A stretch of DNA of 39,043 nt from Luteimonas wenzhouensis. GTDB taxonomy: Bacteria; Pseudomonadota; Gammaproteobacteria; Xanthomonadales; Xanthomonadaceae. The position numbers were made by a program, and so were the translations under genes. The notes under the pieces were generated by a model, which worked only from the letters and a program-made list of their open reading frames with translations, ran no database searches and was not told the DNA's origin. Numbering within the stretch: position 1 is the stretch's first letter; each line of letters opens with the position of its first letter. The stretch covers positions 1-39,043 of the forward strand of contig NZ_VOHE01000012.1 of NCBI RefSeq assembly GCF_007859305.1. The letters run 5' to 3'. Of the stretch, positions 1 through 8,850 are shown piece by piece.

Positions 1-2
1 AA

Positions 3-107
3 GCCGTGGCGGCGGTGATGCGCAAGCTGCTCACAGCCGTGTGGGCCTTGGTGCGCAACCCCGCACGCTACGACGGCAGCAAGCTGTTCGCGGTTGTGCA
101 GGGTTGA
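3..107 (+). CDS. IS110-family transposase, C-terminal end only
   Basis: Only the last 34 codons are visible; the gene begins before the window. The peptide AVMRKLLTAVWALVRNPARY matches the extreme C-terminus of IS110-family DEDD/Ser recombinases, which typically end with an AVMRKLL-like helix and a Y-D element. These enzymes catalyse insertion-sequence transposition, and recent work shows that they use a structured noncoding 'bridge' RNA. Whether the copy is intact cannot be judged. Known of the family: no conventional terminal inverted repeats, so the right end of the element cannot be placed by eye. Confidence 0.7.
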   Translation, partial: AVAAVMRKLLTAVWALVRNPARYDGSKLFAVVQG

Positions 108-140
108 CTGCGAACAGAGTGTCTACAATGGCCACGGGTT

Positions 141-164
141 GTCGGCGGGCGCAGGCCCGCCGAC
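141..164. repeat. Perfect hairpin behind the IS110 transposase
   Basis: GTCGGCGGGC (141-150) and GCCCGCCGAC (155-164) form a perfect 10-bp stem with a GCAG loop, 34 bases after the transposase stop. No T-run follows, so it is not a classical Rho-independent terminator. It could be a structural part of the IS right end, or a termination or mRNA-stability hairpin. Confidence 0.5.
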
Positions 165-259
165 GGCCTCGACGGGTCGCCAGTGTCGACGGGGCGTGCT
201 CGTCGCGCTCACGAGGCGCGTGACATGATCGCGCCGTCGCCGCTGCCCCCGGAGTGCCC

Positions 260-910
260 ATGCGCCTGTGTGCCACGGTCCTGGTCCTGTCCTTCGCCGC
301 GCTTGCCGGTTGCGACGGCGGGCCCACCGCGCCTGCCGGGCCTCCACCCGCCGTGCAGCCGCCAGCGCCCGCCGGACCGGCCCAACCCGGCGAACCCGCC
401 TCGCCGTCCCGGCCGTCCGCCGCTCCCGCCGGCCCGCTGCGCATCGACGGAGCCGCCGAAGGCGCCCTGCGCTTCGACGGCTTCGGCCCGGTCCGGTTCG
501 GTGACGATGCGCAAGCCGTGCGCCAGGCCTGGGGCGGCGACCTGGGCGCTGCCGGGCCGGTGGAACCGGGCGGCTGCCATTACCTGATCCCCCAGCCCCT
601 GGGCCCGGAGGGCTACCGGATCGCGTTCATGGTCGAGGGCGACCGGTTCGTGCGGGTGGACGTGGCCGATCCGTCGATCGAGGCCCCGGGCGGCGCCCGC
701 GTGGGCATGGCCGGCGACGCGGTGCGCGCGTTGTACCCGGGACGGGTGGCCGAACAGCCGCACAAGTACGACCCCGACGGGCGGGTGCTGCGGGTAGCGG
801 CGCCCGCAGGCGAGGGCGCGCTGGTCCTGGAGCTGGACGCCGACGGGCGCGTGGATGAATGGCGGGTGGGCATCCCGCCGCAGGTCGATTACGTGGAAGG
901 GTGTTCCTGA
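260..910 (+). CDS. Predicted lipoprotein of unknown function
   Basis: The ATG at 260 follows GGAG at 251-254 with a 5-base gap; an in-frame GTG at 254 is the alternative. The N-terminus MRLCATVLVLSFAALAGCDGG is a signal peptide ending in a LAGC lipobox, so Cys18 should be lipidated and the protein exported. A Pro/Ala-rich linker (about residues 24-60) follows, then a compact domain of about 150 residues (LRFDGFGPVRFGDDAQAV...) with two Cys that could pair. I do not recognise a catalytic motif. Similar small lipoproteins are common in this bacterial family, but no function is assigned here. Confidence 0.75.
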   Translation: MRLCATVLVLSFAALAGCDGGPTAPAGPPPAVQPPAPAGPAQPGEPASPSRPSAAPAGPLRIDGAAEGALRFDGFGPVRFGDDAQAVRQAWGGDLGAAGPVEPGGCHYLIPQPLGPEGYRIAFMVEGDRFVRVDVADPSIEAPGGARVGMAGDAVRALYPGRVAEQPHKYDPDGRVLRVAAPAGEGALVLELDADGRVDEWRVGIPPQVDYVEGCS

Positions 911-964
911 GCCCGGCCGGGCGTCCGGCATAATCGCGGCAGGCCGCAGTCGGGGGAGACCAAC

Positions 965-1909
965 GTGGCGGGTGCGCTGTTCCATCTCGTTGCCGGGATC
1001 GTGCTGCTGGCCCTGGGCGGCGATTCGCTGGTCAAGGCCGCCTCGACCCTGGCCCGGCGCGCGGGCGCCAGCCCGTTCGCCGCCGGCCTGGTGCTGGTCG
1101 CGTTCGCGACTTCGGTGCCGGAGCTGGCGGTCAACCTGTGCGCGATGGCCGCCGGCGAGCCGGCGCTGGCGCTGGGCAACGCGGTTGGCAGCAACATCGC
1201 CAACTTCGGCCTCACCCTGGGCGCGGCTGCGCTGTGCGCCCCGCTGCGGTTGCGCTGGCCGGCGCTGCCGCCGCTGCTGCTGTGCCTGGTGCTGGCCACC
1301 GTGGCCGCCATCCTGCTGGCCCAGGACGGACGGCTCAGCCGGATCGACGGCGCGATCCTGGTCGCGGCCTTCGCCGTGGTGCTGGGCGTCGCGTGGAGCA
1401 TCGGACGCCGCCAGGCCCGGCTTGGCGAGGAGTTCGCCGACCTCTTCCCGGTCCACGGATCGACCGTGCCGAACCTGGCGCGGCTGGCGATCGCCGCGGC
1501 GCTGCTGTGGTTCGGGGCCAGCTGGGTGGTGCGCGGGGCGGTCGGGCTCGGCCCGGTGCTGGGCATGGAGGCGCTGGTGCTCGGCCTGCTGCCGGTGGCG
1601 ATCGGCACCGCGCTGCCAGAAGTGGCGGCCGCGATCGCCGCCGCGCGCCGCGGCCAGGGCGACCTGGTGGCCGGGCACGTGATTGGCTCGAGCCTGGTGA
1701 ACCTGCTGCTGGTGGTGGGCGGCATGGCGCTGGTGCGCGACGTGCAGGTGCCGGCCTCGTTCGTCCGCTTCGAACTGCCCGCGGCGCTGGTGCTGGCCGC
1801 GCTGCTGCTGCCGATGCTGCGTGGCGGGCTGGAAGTCAGCCGCGCCGAGGGCGCGGTGCTGCTGGCCGCGTTCCTGGCCTGGGTGGGCTTCGAGGTGGTG
1901 ATGCTCTAG
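965..1909 (+). CDS. Calcium/sodium antiporter of the CaCA family (YrbG-like)
   Basis: This 314-residue inner-membrane protein has about ten hydrophobic segments and the internal duplication typical of cation/Ca2+ exchangers. The first alpha repeat holds ATSVPEL and GNAVGSNIAN (about residues 43-82); the second holds GTALPEV and GHVIGSSLVN (about 217-245). The acidic residues in the two PEL/PEV motifs are the expected ion ligands. The start is GTG at 965, preceded by a GGGGGAG purine run and, further up, a CATAAT box at 929-934. The length agrees with YrbG. The ion specificity is inferred from the family, not visible in the sequence. Confidence 0.88.
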   Translation: MAGALFHLVAGIVLLALGGDSLVKAASTLARRAGASPFAAGLVLVAFATSVPELAVNLCAMAAGEPALALGNAVGSNIANFGLTLGAAALCAPLRLRWPALPPLLLCLVLATVAAILLAQDGRLSRIDGAILVAAFAVVLGVAWSIGRRQARLGEEFADLFPVHGSTVPNLARLAIAAALLWFGASWVVRGAVGLGPVLGMEALVLGLLPVAIGTALPEVAAAIAAARRGQGDLVAGHVIGSSLVNLLLVVGGMALVRDVQVPASFVRFELPAALVLAALLLPMLRGGLEVSRAEGAVLLAAFLAWVGFEVVML

Positions 1910-1925
1910 CCGGCAGGTGGCCGGC

Positions 1926-2333
1926 TCAGCCGTCGTCCAGCCCCTCGGCCTGTTCGCGCGCGCGCTGCTCGGCGCGCTCGTCGGCGTCGTCGCGGATGTG
2001 GCCTTCGGGCTCGGCCCGGGTCGACGGCGCCACCGGCCGCCGGTCCATCAGCGACAGCGCGGCGCGCGACATCAGGTGCGCGGCCACCGGCGCGGTCAGG
2101 AACAGGAACACCGTGATCAGCAGTTCGCGCGGGTGCAGGCCGGTGCCGTGGATCGACCGGTGCAGCACCGAGGCGGCGAGGATGCAGCCCACGCCCAGGG
2201 TGCTGGCCTTGGTCGGGCCATGGATGCGATGGAAGAAGCTCGACAGCTTGACCAGGGCGAAGCTGCCCAGGAACACGAAGAAGCAGCCCGCCACCAGCAG
2301 CAACAGCGTCGCGATGTCGATCGCCAGCCTCAT
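1926..2333 (-). CDS. mnhG: Mrp/Mnh Na+/H+ antiporter subunit G
   Basis: The last gene of the Mrp operon encodes 135 residues with three membrane segments and the MnhG signature HRIHGPTKASTLGVG near residues 35-50. A charged tail (EPEGHIRDDADERAEQRARE) extends beyond the usual family end and probably lies in the cytoplasm. The ATG overlaps the subunit F stop in an ATGA arrangement (2330-2333). Subunit G is required for a functional complex in studied Mrp systems, but its exact role is not known. Confidence 0.92.
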   Translation of the reverse strand: MRLAIDIATLLLLVAGCFFVFLGSFALVKLSSFFHRIHGPTKASTLGVGCILAASVLHRSIHGTGLHPRELLITVFLFLTAPVAAHLMSRAALSLMDRRPVAPSTRAEPEGHIRDDADERAEQRAREQAEGLDDG

Positions 2334-2608
2334 TCCACGATGTCCCTGCGCATGACGTACTTGCTCAGCACCACGGTGCCGAAGAACCCGAGCATGGCGA
2401 TGATCAGGGCGATCTCGAAGTACACCTCGGTTTCGTCGAGCATGCCCAGCAGCACCACCTCGGCGATGGTGGCCACATAGAGGGTGTCCAGGGCGAGGAT
2501 CCGGTCGGGCGCGGTCGGGCCGCGCACCAGCCGCCACAGCGCCAGCAGCATGGCAACGCCGACCACCAGCATGCAGCCGGCGATCACCAGGTCGACCAGC
2601 CCGCTCAC
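2330..2608 (-). CDS. mnhF: Mrp/Mnh Na+/H+ antiporter subunit F
   Basis: This 92-residue protein with three hydrophobic helices carries the family motif RGPTAPDRILALDTL around residues 29-43. The start is a GTG at 2608 that overlaps the mnhE stop codon (GTGA), so translation should be coupled. It is part of the membrane-embedded Mrp complex. No ribosome-binding site independent of mnhE is obvious. Confidence 0.92.
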   Translation of the reverse strand: MSGLVDLVIAGCMLVVGVAMLLALWRLVRGPTAPDRILALDTLYVATIAEVVLLGMLDETEVYFEIALIIAMLGFFGTVVLSKYVMRRDIVE

Positions 2609-3093
2609 GGGAACACCCGCCGCAGCGGCGCTTCGTAGCGCTCCTTGATCAGGCGGACCATGCCCTCGGGGTCTGGCACGTCCAGGCAATGCACCAGCAG
2701 GTGCGAGCGGTCCTCCGACAGTTCGGCGGTGAGGGTGCCGGGGGTGATGGTGATCACGCTGGTCAAGGCCGAGATGCCGTGGATGTTGGTCAGTTCGAGC
2801 GGGATCCAGATGAAGCCGGGGGTGAGGTCCTCCTCGCGGCCGAGCACCTGCCGGGCGACGGTGACGTTGGCCACGATCACGTCCCAGAACAGCTTGATGC
2901 CCAGCGGCACCAGGATCCACGCCTCGCCGATGCGCGCGAACTCGCGCTCCAGGCGGGCGGCGATCTGCGGCATCAGCCAGGCCAGGAACCCGCCCATCAG
3001 CAGGGTACCCGGGCTGGTGCGTTCGGACATCAGCCACCAGAACAGGAAGACGGTGATGCTCTGCGGGATCGACGGGAACAGGCGGTTCAGCAT
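2605..3093 (-). CDS. mnhE: Mrp/Mnh Na+/H+ antiporter subunit E
   Basis: The 162-residue subunit E has N-terminal membrane helices (residues 10-45 and 55-80) and a soluble C-terminal domain containing TSVITITPGTLTAEL and HLLVHCLDV, both characteristic of MnhE. The gene starts ten bases after the mnhD stop, the only non-overlapping junction in the operon. Length is normal for the family. Confidence 0.93.
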   Translation of the reverse strand: MLNRLFPSIPQSITVFLFWWLMSERTSPGTLLMGGFLAWLMPQIAARLEREFARIGEAWILVPLGIKLFWDVIVANVTVARQVLGREEDLTPGFIWIPLELTNIHGISALTSVITITPGTLTAELSEDRSHLLVHCLDVPDPEGMVRLIKERYEAPLRRVFP

Positions 3094-3103
3094 GCTCGTC
3101 TCC

Positions 3104-4639
3104 TCATGGCGCGCGCCGCTGCGGGAGGGTGTCGCGCACCTGGTGCACGTACTCGGCCGGCTGCAGCAGCTGTTCGGCGGTGGCGGTGGCGTAGCGCAGC
3201 ACCGGCGCAGGCAGCAGGCCCATCGCCACGACGTAGCCCAGCAGCAGCATGGTTGCCGCGAGTTCCTGCCCGCGCACCCGCGGCGGCTCCTCTTCCCACG
3301 GCTCGCGCACCTCCTGGCGGCCGGTGCGCCAGAACAGCCGCGAGCCGGTGCGGCTCAGGCCGATCAGCGCCAGCAGGCTGCTGCCCAGCACCGCGGCGTA
3401 GACCCAGCCGGTGTCCGCGTCGGGCACCTCGCCCAGCAGCAGGAACTTGCCGATGAAGCCCGACAGTGGCGGCAGCCCGACCAGGGCCACCGCGGCGAGC
3501 AGGTACACCACGCCCGTGACGGCGGGCATCGGCGGCGCGGTGGGCAGCACGCGGTCGCCGGCGCGGCCGCGCTCGCGCTGCACGATGTGGGCGATGAGGA
3601 ACATCGCCGCCCCCGCAAAGCAGCTGTGCGGAAGGTAGTACAGGCCGGCGGCGATCGTGCCCGGCGTGGCCAGCATGAAGGCCACGAACAGCAGGCCCGA
3701 GGACATCAGCACCAGGTAGGCCGCGCCGATGCGCAGCCGCAGCGAACCGACCACGCCCAGGCTGGCCACCAGCATCGTCACCATGCCCAGCACCAGCATC
3801 GGCTGGCGCCCGAACCCTTCCAGCGGCCCGGCCGCTTCGCCGAACCACAGCGTGCCGGTGCGCAGCAGCGCGTACAGGCCGACCTTGGTCATCACCACGA
3901 ACAGCGCGGCCACGGCGGCCGGCGCCCGGGCGTAGGCCTCGGGCAGCCACAGGTACATCGGCAGCAGCGCGGCCTTGGCGCAGAACACCACCAGCAGCAG
4001 CCCCAGCGTGACCCGCACCAGGGCCACGTCGCCGGGCGCCACCGCGGCCACGCGCACCGAAAGCTCGGCCATGTTGAGCGAGCCCAGCAGGCCGTACAGC
4101 AGCCCCAGCGCAATCAGGAACAGGGTCGAAGCGGCGATGTTGAACACCACGTAGTGCATGCCGGCCGCGATGCGCTCGCCGCGCGCGCCCGACAGCAGCA
4201 GACCGTAGGAGGCGATCAGCATCACCTCGAAGAACACGAACAGGTTGAAGATGTCGCCGGTCAGGAACGCGCCGTTGAGGCCCGCCAGCTGGATCTGGAA
4301 CAGGGCGTGGAAGTGCAGCGCGCGCCGGTCCCAGCCGGCGCAGGCGTACAGCAGCGCCGGGATCGCGAGCAGGGTGGTGGTCAGCACCATCAGCGCGCTG
4401 AGCCGGTCGAGCATCAGCACGATGCCCAGGCGCGAGGGCCAGTCGCCCATCAGGTAGGCTTCCACCCGGCCCTCGTCGGCGCGCAGCACCAGCGCTACCG
4501 AGGCAAGCAGCAGCAGCGACAGTCCCATCCAGGCGCCGCGGCGCAGCACGCGCACCTCGTGGCGGCGCTCGAGCAGCAGCAGGATCGCGCCGGTCAGCAG
4601 CGGCAGCAGGATCGGGACCAGCACCAGGTGCTGCATCAT
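3104..4639 (-). CDS. mnhD: Mrp/Mnh Na+/H+ antiporter subunit D
   Basis: The 511-residue protein belongs to the NuoL/M/N proton-translocating family and has about 14 membrane helices. FFEVMLIASYGLLL near residue 140 contains the conserved membrane Glu, and a Lys in the KAALLPMYLWLPEAY segment (about residue 225) is the other expected proton-path residue. It forms the second ion-translocating subunit beside MnhA. The ATG overlaps the mnhC stop as ATGA at 4636-4639. Confidence 0.94.
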   Translation of the reverse strand: MMQHLVLVPILLPLLTGAILLLLERRHEVRVLRRGAWMGLSLLLLASVALVLRADEGRVEAYLMGDWPSRLGIVLMLDRLSALMVLTTTLLAIPALLYACAGWDRRALHFHALFQIQLAGLNGAFLTGDIFNLFVFFEVMLIASYGLLLSGARGERIAAGMHYVVFNIAASTLFLIALGLLYGLLGSLNMAELSVRVAAVAPGDVALVRVTLGLLLVVFCAKAALLPMYLWLPEAYARAPAAVAALFVVMTKVGLYALLRTGTLWFGEAAGPLEGFGRQPMLVLGMVTMLVASLGVVGSLRLRIGAAYLVLMSSGLLFVAFMLATPGTIAAGLYYLPHSCFAGAAMFLIAHIVQRERGRAGDRVLPTAPPMPAVTGVVYLLAAVALVGLPPLSGFIGKFLLLGEVPDADTGWVYAAVLGSSLLALIGLSRTGSRLFWRTGRQEVREPWEEEPPRVRGQELAATMLLLGYVVAMGLLPAPVLRYATATAEQLLQPAEYVHQVRDTLPQRRAP

Positions 4640-5025
4640 GCGCCCGCGTCCTTTCCGTCCGGCAGCCCGCCCGGCGGCGGCTTGCGCTCGGGTTCACGGC
4701 CGTCGACGTGGTCGCTGCGCAGGTCGGCGTGGTTGCGCATCGCCACCACCACCACCACCGCGGTCATCGCGAACGAGATCACGATCGCGGTCAGCACCAG
4801 CGCCTGCGGCAGCGGGTCGGCGTAGTGCTCCGGGGTGGCGGCCGCGGCCGCGCGCAGGACCGGCGGCTTGCCCACCACCAGCCGTCCCGACGAGAAGATC
4901 AGCAGGTTGGTGGCGTAGGACAGCAGGGTCAGCCCCAGGATCACGTCGAACGTGCGCGCCCGCAGCAACAGGTACACGCCCGCCGCTACCAGCACCCCGA
5001 TCGCGCTGGCCATCGCGAACTCCAT
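4636..5025 (-). CDS. mnhC: Mrp/Mnh Na+/H+ antiporter subunit C
   Basis: This 129-residue protein with three membrane helices is homologous to NuoK. The segment GLTLLSYATNLLIFSSGR is diagnostic for MnhC. The ATG at 5025 shares one base with the stop of the fused A/B gene (TGATG). A polar, Pro/Lys-rich tail of about 25 residues extends past the last helix. Confidence 0.93.
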   Translation of the reverse strand: MEFAMASAIGVLVAAGVYLLLRARTFDVILGLTLLSYATNLLIFSSGRLVVGKPPVLRAAAAATPEHYADPLPQALVLTAIVISFAMTAVVVVVAMRNHADLRSDHVDGREPERKPPPGGLPDGKDAGA

Positions 5026-7808
5026 CAGTCCATCGCCTCCGCTTCGAGCGTGCGCCGCCGCACCGTTCCCATCGTCGACAGGATCAGCAGCGCGCCCGCG
5101 AACACCACCACGTACACGCCCGTGTCGAACACCAGCGCGCTGGCCAGCGGCAGGTGCCCGATCACCGGCAGCTCCAGGTCCAGATGGCCACTGGCCAGGA
5201 ACGGCAGGCCGAACAGGAGCGAACCCAGGCCGCCGGCGGCGGCCAGGGCCAGTCCGAGCGAGATGCCGCGCACGTAGTCGAAGCCGAAGGTCGACTCCAC
5301 CGCGCGCGCACCCTGCAGCACGTACTTGATCAGCACCGGCACCGCGATCGTCAGGCCGGCGATGAAGCCGCCGCCGGGCGCGTTGTGGCCGCGCAGGAAC
5401 AGGTAGATCGAGACCGTCAGCGCCAGCGGGAACAGCAGCTGGGTCAGGTCGGCCGGGATCGGCAGCTGCACCGGCGGCCCCGGGATCACCTCGTCCGGGC
5501 GCAGCCGCGCCCAGCGCAGCATCGCGTGCACCACCAGCGCGGCGACCGCGAACACGGTGATCTCGCCGAAGGTGTCGAAGCCGCGGAAGTCGACCAGGAT
5601 CACGTTGACCACGTTGGCGCCGTAGGCCTCGGGCAGCGAGCGCGCGAGCAGTTCCGCCGACAGCGCCTGGTCGGGCTCGCGCACCAGCATCGCGTAGGCC
5701 AGGCCCGCGCAGCCGGCCCCGGCCACCACCGAGATCAGCGCGTCGCGCCAGCGCCGGAACGGCGTGCGCGCCTGCTTGGACTGCTTGGGCAGGTAGTTGA
5801 GCGCCATCATCATCATCGCGATGGTCACCATCTCCACCAGCAGCTGGGTCAGCGCCAGGTCCGGCGCGGAGAGCATCGCGAACGCCGCGCTGACCATCAG
5901 TCCGGTCGCGCCGATCACGATCAGCGCGGTCAGGCGCTTGCCGTGCCAGGCCACCGTGGCCAGGGTGGCGCCCACCAGCACCGCCCACAGCAGCCAGCCC
6001 AGTGGCGGCATCGGCCGCGGCCCCGGCAGGCCGGCCAGCAACGTGGCCTGCTCGCCGAGGAACGGCATCGCGCCGACCACCAGCACCACCACGATCATCC
6101 AGAACAGGCTGCGCCGGATGCCGCCGGCCGCGACCCGCCCGGTGTAGCGCCAGGCGGCGTTGAACAGCTTTTCGACGTTGAGGTGGAACAGGTGCCGGCC
6201 CCAGGTCCGCAGCATCGCGTCGTGCAGCGCGAACAGCCGGCGCAGGGCGAAGTAGAACAGCAGGCCGCCGACCACGCCGGCGATGCTCATCGCCAGCGGC
6301 AGGTTCCAGCCGTGCCAGACCGCGAGCGAGAAGTCCGGGGCGGCCGGGCCCAGTACCCCGGATACCGCGGTCTTGAGCACCGGCTCGACCGTCAGTCCGG
6401 GCAGGATGCCCACCGCCAGGCACAGCGCCACCAGGATCGCCACCGGCACCTGCATCCAGACCGGCGGCTCGTGTGGTTCGACCGGCAGCCCGCGCGGGCC
6501 GCGGCCGAGGAAGGCGTCGTGCACGAAACGCAGGCTGTAGGCCACGCCGAACACGCCGTAGAGCAGGGCGGCGATGCTGATCGCGATCCGGAAGCCGCTC
6601 GGGTCGCCGGCTTCCAGCGCTTCGGCGAAGAACATCTCCTTGGACAGGAAGCCGTTGAGCAGCGGGATGCCGGCCATCGCCAGCGAGGCCACGATCGCCA
6701 GCGCCGCGGTGTAGGGCATGTAGCGGCGCAGGTTGCCCATCCGGCGCAGGTCGCGGGTCCCGCATTCGTGGTCGATGATGCCCGCGGCCATGAACAGCGA
6801 GGCCTTGAACGTGGCGTGGTTGAGGATGTGGAACACGCCCGCCACCACCGCCATCGGCGTCGACAGGCCGAACAGCAGGGTGATCAGGCCCAGGTGCGAG
6901 ATGGTCGAGTAGGCCAGCAGGCCCTTGAGGTCGTGCTGGAAGATCGCGTACCAGGCGCCGACCAGCAGGGTGATCGCGCCGATGGTGGTGACCACGTAGA
7001 AGAACAGGTCGGTGCCGGCCAGCGCCGGATGCAGGCGCGCGAGCAGGAACACGCCGGCCTTGACCATCGTCGCCGAGTGCAGGTAGGCCGAGACCGGGGT
7101 GGGCGCGGCCATCGCCTGCGGCAGCCAGAAGTGCAGCGGGAACTGCGCGCTCTTGGTGAACACCCCGGCCAGCACCAGGGCCAGGATCGCCGGGTACTGC
7201 GCGCTGGCGCGGATCGCATCGCCCGAGGCCAGGACCACGTCGAGCTCGTAGCTGCCGGCCACGCGCCCGATCAGCAGCACGCCGCCCAGCAGCGCCAGCC
7301 CGCCCATGCCGGTGATGGTCAGCGCCATCCGCGCGCCCTGGCGGGCGTCCTGGCGGTGGTTCCAGAACCCGATCAGCAGGAACGAGCTGATGCTGGTCAG
7401 TTCCCAGAACACCACCATCAGCAGCAGGTTGCCGGCCAGCACCACGCCGAGCATGGCGCCCATGAACAGCAGCAGGTAGCCGAAGAAGCGGCGGGCGCTG
7501 TCCTCCTCCGACAGGTAGTAGTAGGCGTAGAGCACGATCAGCGCGCCGATCCCCAGCACCAGGCCCGCGAACATCCAGGCCAGGCCGTCCAGGCGCAGCG
7601 ACAGCGCCAGCCCCGCCTGCGGCAGCCACTCCACGCTCGACCCCGGCACCTGCCCGTCCATCACCCCCGGCGTGTGTCCGGCCAGCAGCGCCAGGCCCAG
7701 CAACGGGGCGGCGGCCGCCATCCAGGCGGTGGTCCGGCGGGAAGCGCCCGGCGCCAGCGCGATGGCCAGCGCCGCCGCGAATGGCAGGGCCAGGAGCAGG
7801 TTCAGCAT
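5025..7808 (-). CDS. mnhA: Mrp/Mnh Na+/H+ antiporter, fused subunits A and B
   Basis: The 927-residue first gene of the operon joins the NuoL-like subunit A to a C-terminal MnhB domain, recognised by FLRGHNAPGGGFIAGL near residue 800. The A part has the conserved Glu136 in FWELTS and a Lys in HSATMVKAGVFLLARL. Such A/B fusions are normal in group 2 (proteobacterial) Mrp systems. The complex exports Na+ for H+ and supports alkali and salt tolerance. I chose the ATG at 7808, which begins MLNLLLALPF with a membrane helix. A GTG at 7856 is in frame, but a candidate -10 (TAAACT on the minus strand, 7865-7860) would put the transcript start at or inside it. Confidence 0.93.
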   Translation of the reverse strand: MLNLLLALPFAAALAIALAPGASRRTTAWMAAAAPLLGLALLAGHTPGVMDGQVPGSSVEWLPQAGLALSLRLDGLAWMFAGLVLGIGALIVLYAYYYLSEEDSARRFFGYLLLFMGAMLGVVLAGNLLLMVVFWELTSISSFLLIGFWNHRQDARQGARMALTITGMGGLALLGGVLLIGRVAGSYELDVVLASGDAIRASAQYPAILALVLAGVFTKSAQFPLHFWLPQAMAAPTPVSAYLHSATMVKAGVFLLARLHPALAGTDLFFYVVTTIGAITLLVGAWYAIFQHDLKGLLAYSTISHLGLITLLFGLSTPMAVVAGVFHILNHATFKASLFMAAGIIDHECGTRDLRRMGNLRRYMPYTAALAIVASLAMAGIPLLNGFLSKEMFFAEALEAGDPSGFRIAISIAALLYGVFGVAYSLRFVHDAFLGRGPRGLPVEPHEPPVWMQVPVAILVALCLAVGILPGLTVEPVLKTAVSGVLGPAAPDFSLAVWHGWNLPLAMSIAGVVGGLLFYFALRRLFALHDAMLRTWGRHLFHLNVEKLFNAAWRYTGRVAAGGIRRSLFWMIVVVLVVGAMPFLGEQATLLAGLPGPRPMPPLGWLLWAVLVGATLATVAWHGKRLTALIVIGATGLMVSAAFAMLSAPDLALTQLLVEMVTIAMMMMALNYLPKQSKQARTPFRRWRDALISVVAGAGCAGLAYAMLVREPDQALSAELLARSLPEAYGANVVNVILVDFRGFDTFGEITVFAVAALVVHAMLRWARLRPDEVIPGPPVQLPIPADLTQLLFPLALTVSIYLFLRGHNAPGGGFIAGLTIAVPVLIKYVLQGARAVESTFGFDYVRGISLGLALAAAGGLGSLLFGLPFLASGHLDLELPVIGHLPLASALVFDTGVYVVVFAGALLILSTMGTVRRRTLEAEAMD

Positions 7809-7908
7809 CAGGAGTCCGGTGCGGGGGGACCACCGCGGCGCGTGCCGGGGCGGCACTCGAGTTTAGCCGACGCGGCCCCCTTTCTGCCCGCACGTTATCC
7901 TTCCGCGG

Positions 7909-8826
7909 ATGACCACCCCCCCTCCCGAGGCGCCGCAAGCGCCGCCGTGGCGCCCGTCACGGCCGGGGCGGGCGCTGGTGCTGGGCGCCAGCGGCCAGAT
8001 CGGGCGACCGCTGCTCGCGCGCCTGGTGCAGGCGGGCTGGCGGGTGGACGCGCTGTCGCGCCAGCCGCAGCCGCCGCTGCCGGGCGTGCACTGGTTGCGC
8101 GGCGACCTGGCCGGATGCCGCGAACTGCCCGGGGAGGTCGACCTGCTGCTCAGCTGCGGGCCGCTCGACGCCTTCGCCGCCCGCTTCGCCCGCGGCGACG
8201 TGGCCTGCCGGCGGGTGGTCGCCTTCGGCTCGACCAGTGTGGAGGCCAAGCGCACCTCTCCCGATCCGGACGAGCGGGCGCTGGCGGACCGGCTGCGCGC
8301 GGCCGAGGCGAGCCTGTTCGCGACTGCCGCCGGGCGCGGCGTCGCCGCCACCATCCTGCGGCCGACCCTGGTCTACGGCGCCGGCCGCGACGCCACGCTG
8401 ACCCGGATCGCCGCCCTCGCGCGCCGGCTGCGCGGCTTCGCCCTGCCGGCCGATGCCACCGGGCGGCGCCAGCCGGTGCACGTGGACGACCTGGCGGACG
8501 CGGCGATGGCCTGCCTGGACGCGCCCGCCACCCACGGCCGCGCCTATGCGGTACCGGGCGGCGAGGCCCTGCCGTACCGGGAGATGGTGGCGCGCACGCT
8601 GGCCGCGCTGCCGGAGCGGCCGCGCCTGCTGCTGCTGCCCCCGGCGCTGTTCGGCGCGCTGCTCGGGCCGGCGCGGCTGCTGGGACTGGCCTCGGGATTC
8701 AACGATGCGGCGCTGGCGCGGATGCGGCAGGACCTGGTGTTCGACCCGGCGCCGGCCCAACGCGACTTCGGCTACGCGCCGCGCCCGTTCGCGCCCGACG
8801 CGGCGATGCTCACCCCTCCGGGGTGA
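7909..8826 (+). CDS. NAD(P)-binding epimerase/dehydratase-like protein
   Basis: The 305-residue protein starts with a Pro-rich stretch, followed by a Rossmann motif LVLGASGQIGRPLL (residues 24-37). It therefore belongs to the atypical/extended SDR superfamily that includes NAD-dependent epimerases. FGSTSVEAK and LRPTLVYGAGRD occupy the positions of the SDR active-site and substrate segments, but a clear YxxxK is not seen, so catalytic activity is uncertain. A -10-like TTATCC at 7895-7900 lies eight bases before the ATG, which suggests a leaderless mRNA. It is divergent from the Mrp operon. Confidence 0.8.
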   Translation: MTTPPPEAPQAPPWRPSRPGRALVLGASGQIGRPLLARLVQAGWRVDALSRQPQPPLPGVHWLRGDLAGCRELPGEVDLLLSCGPLDAFAARFARGDVACRRVVAFGSTSVEAKRTSPDPDERALADRLRAAEASLFATAAGRGVAATILRPTLVYGAGRDATLTRIAALARRLRGFALPADATGRRQPVHVDDLADAAMACLDAPATHGRAYAVPGGEALPYREMVARTLAALPERPRLLLLPPALFGALLGPARLLGLASGFNDAALARMRQDLVFDPAPAQRDFGYAPRPFAPDAAMLTPPG

Positions 8827-8828
8827 TC

Positions 8829-8843
8829 GGCGCCGCCGGCGCC
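8829..8843. terminator. Short palindrome between convergent genes
   Basis: GGCGCC (8829-8834), GCC loop, GGCGCC (8838-8843) lies in the 24-base gap between two convergent genes; flanking GGGTG (8821) and CACCC (8844) can extend it with a three-base bulge. There is no T-run, so bidirectional termination is only a suggestion from position. Confidence 0.35.
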
Positions 8844-8850
8844 CACCCGC

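Noticed and set aside
104..129. TTGACT and TACAAT as a promoter behind the transposase
   Set aside because: The spacer is only 14 bases and the first box overlaps the transposase stop codon.
209..1678. Long minus-strand frame of 489 codons
   Set aside because: It is antisense to the lipoprotein and antiporter genes, has low-complexity His/Gln/Arg composition and no recognisable domain.
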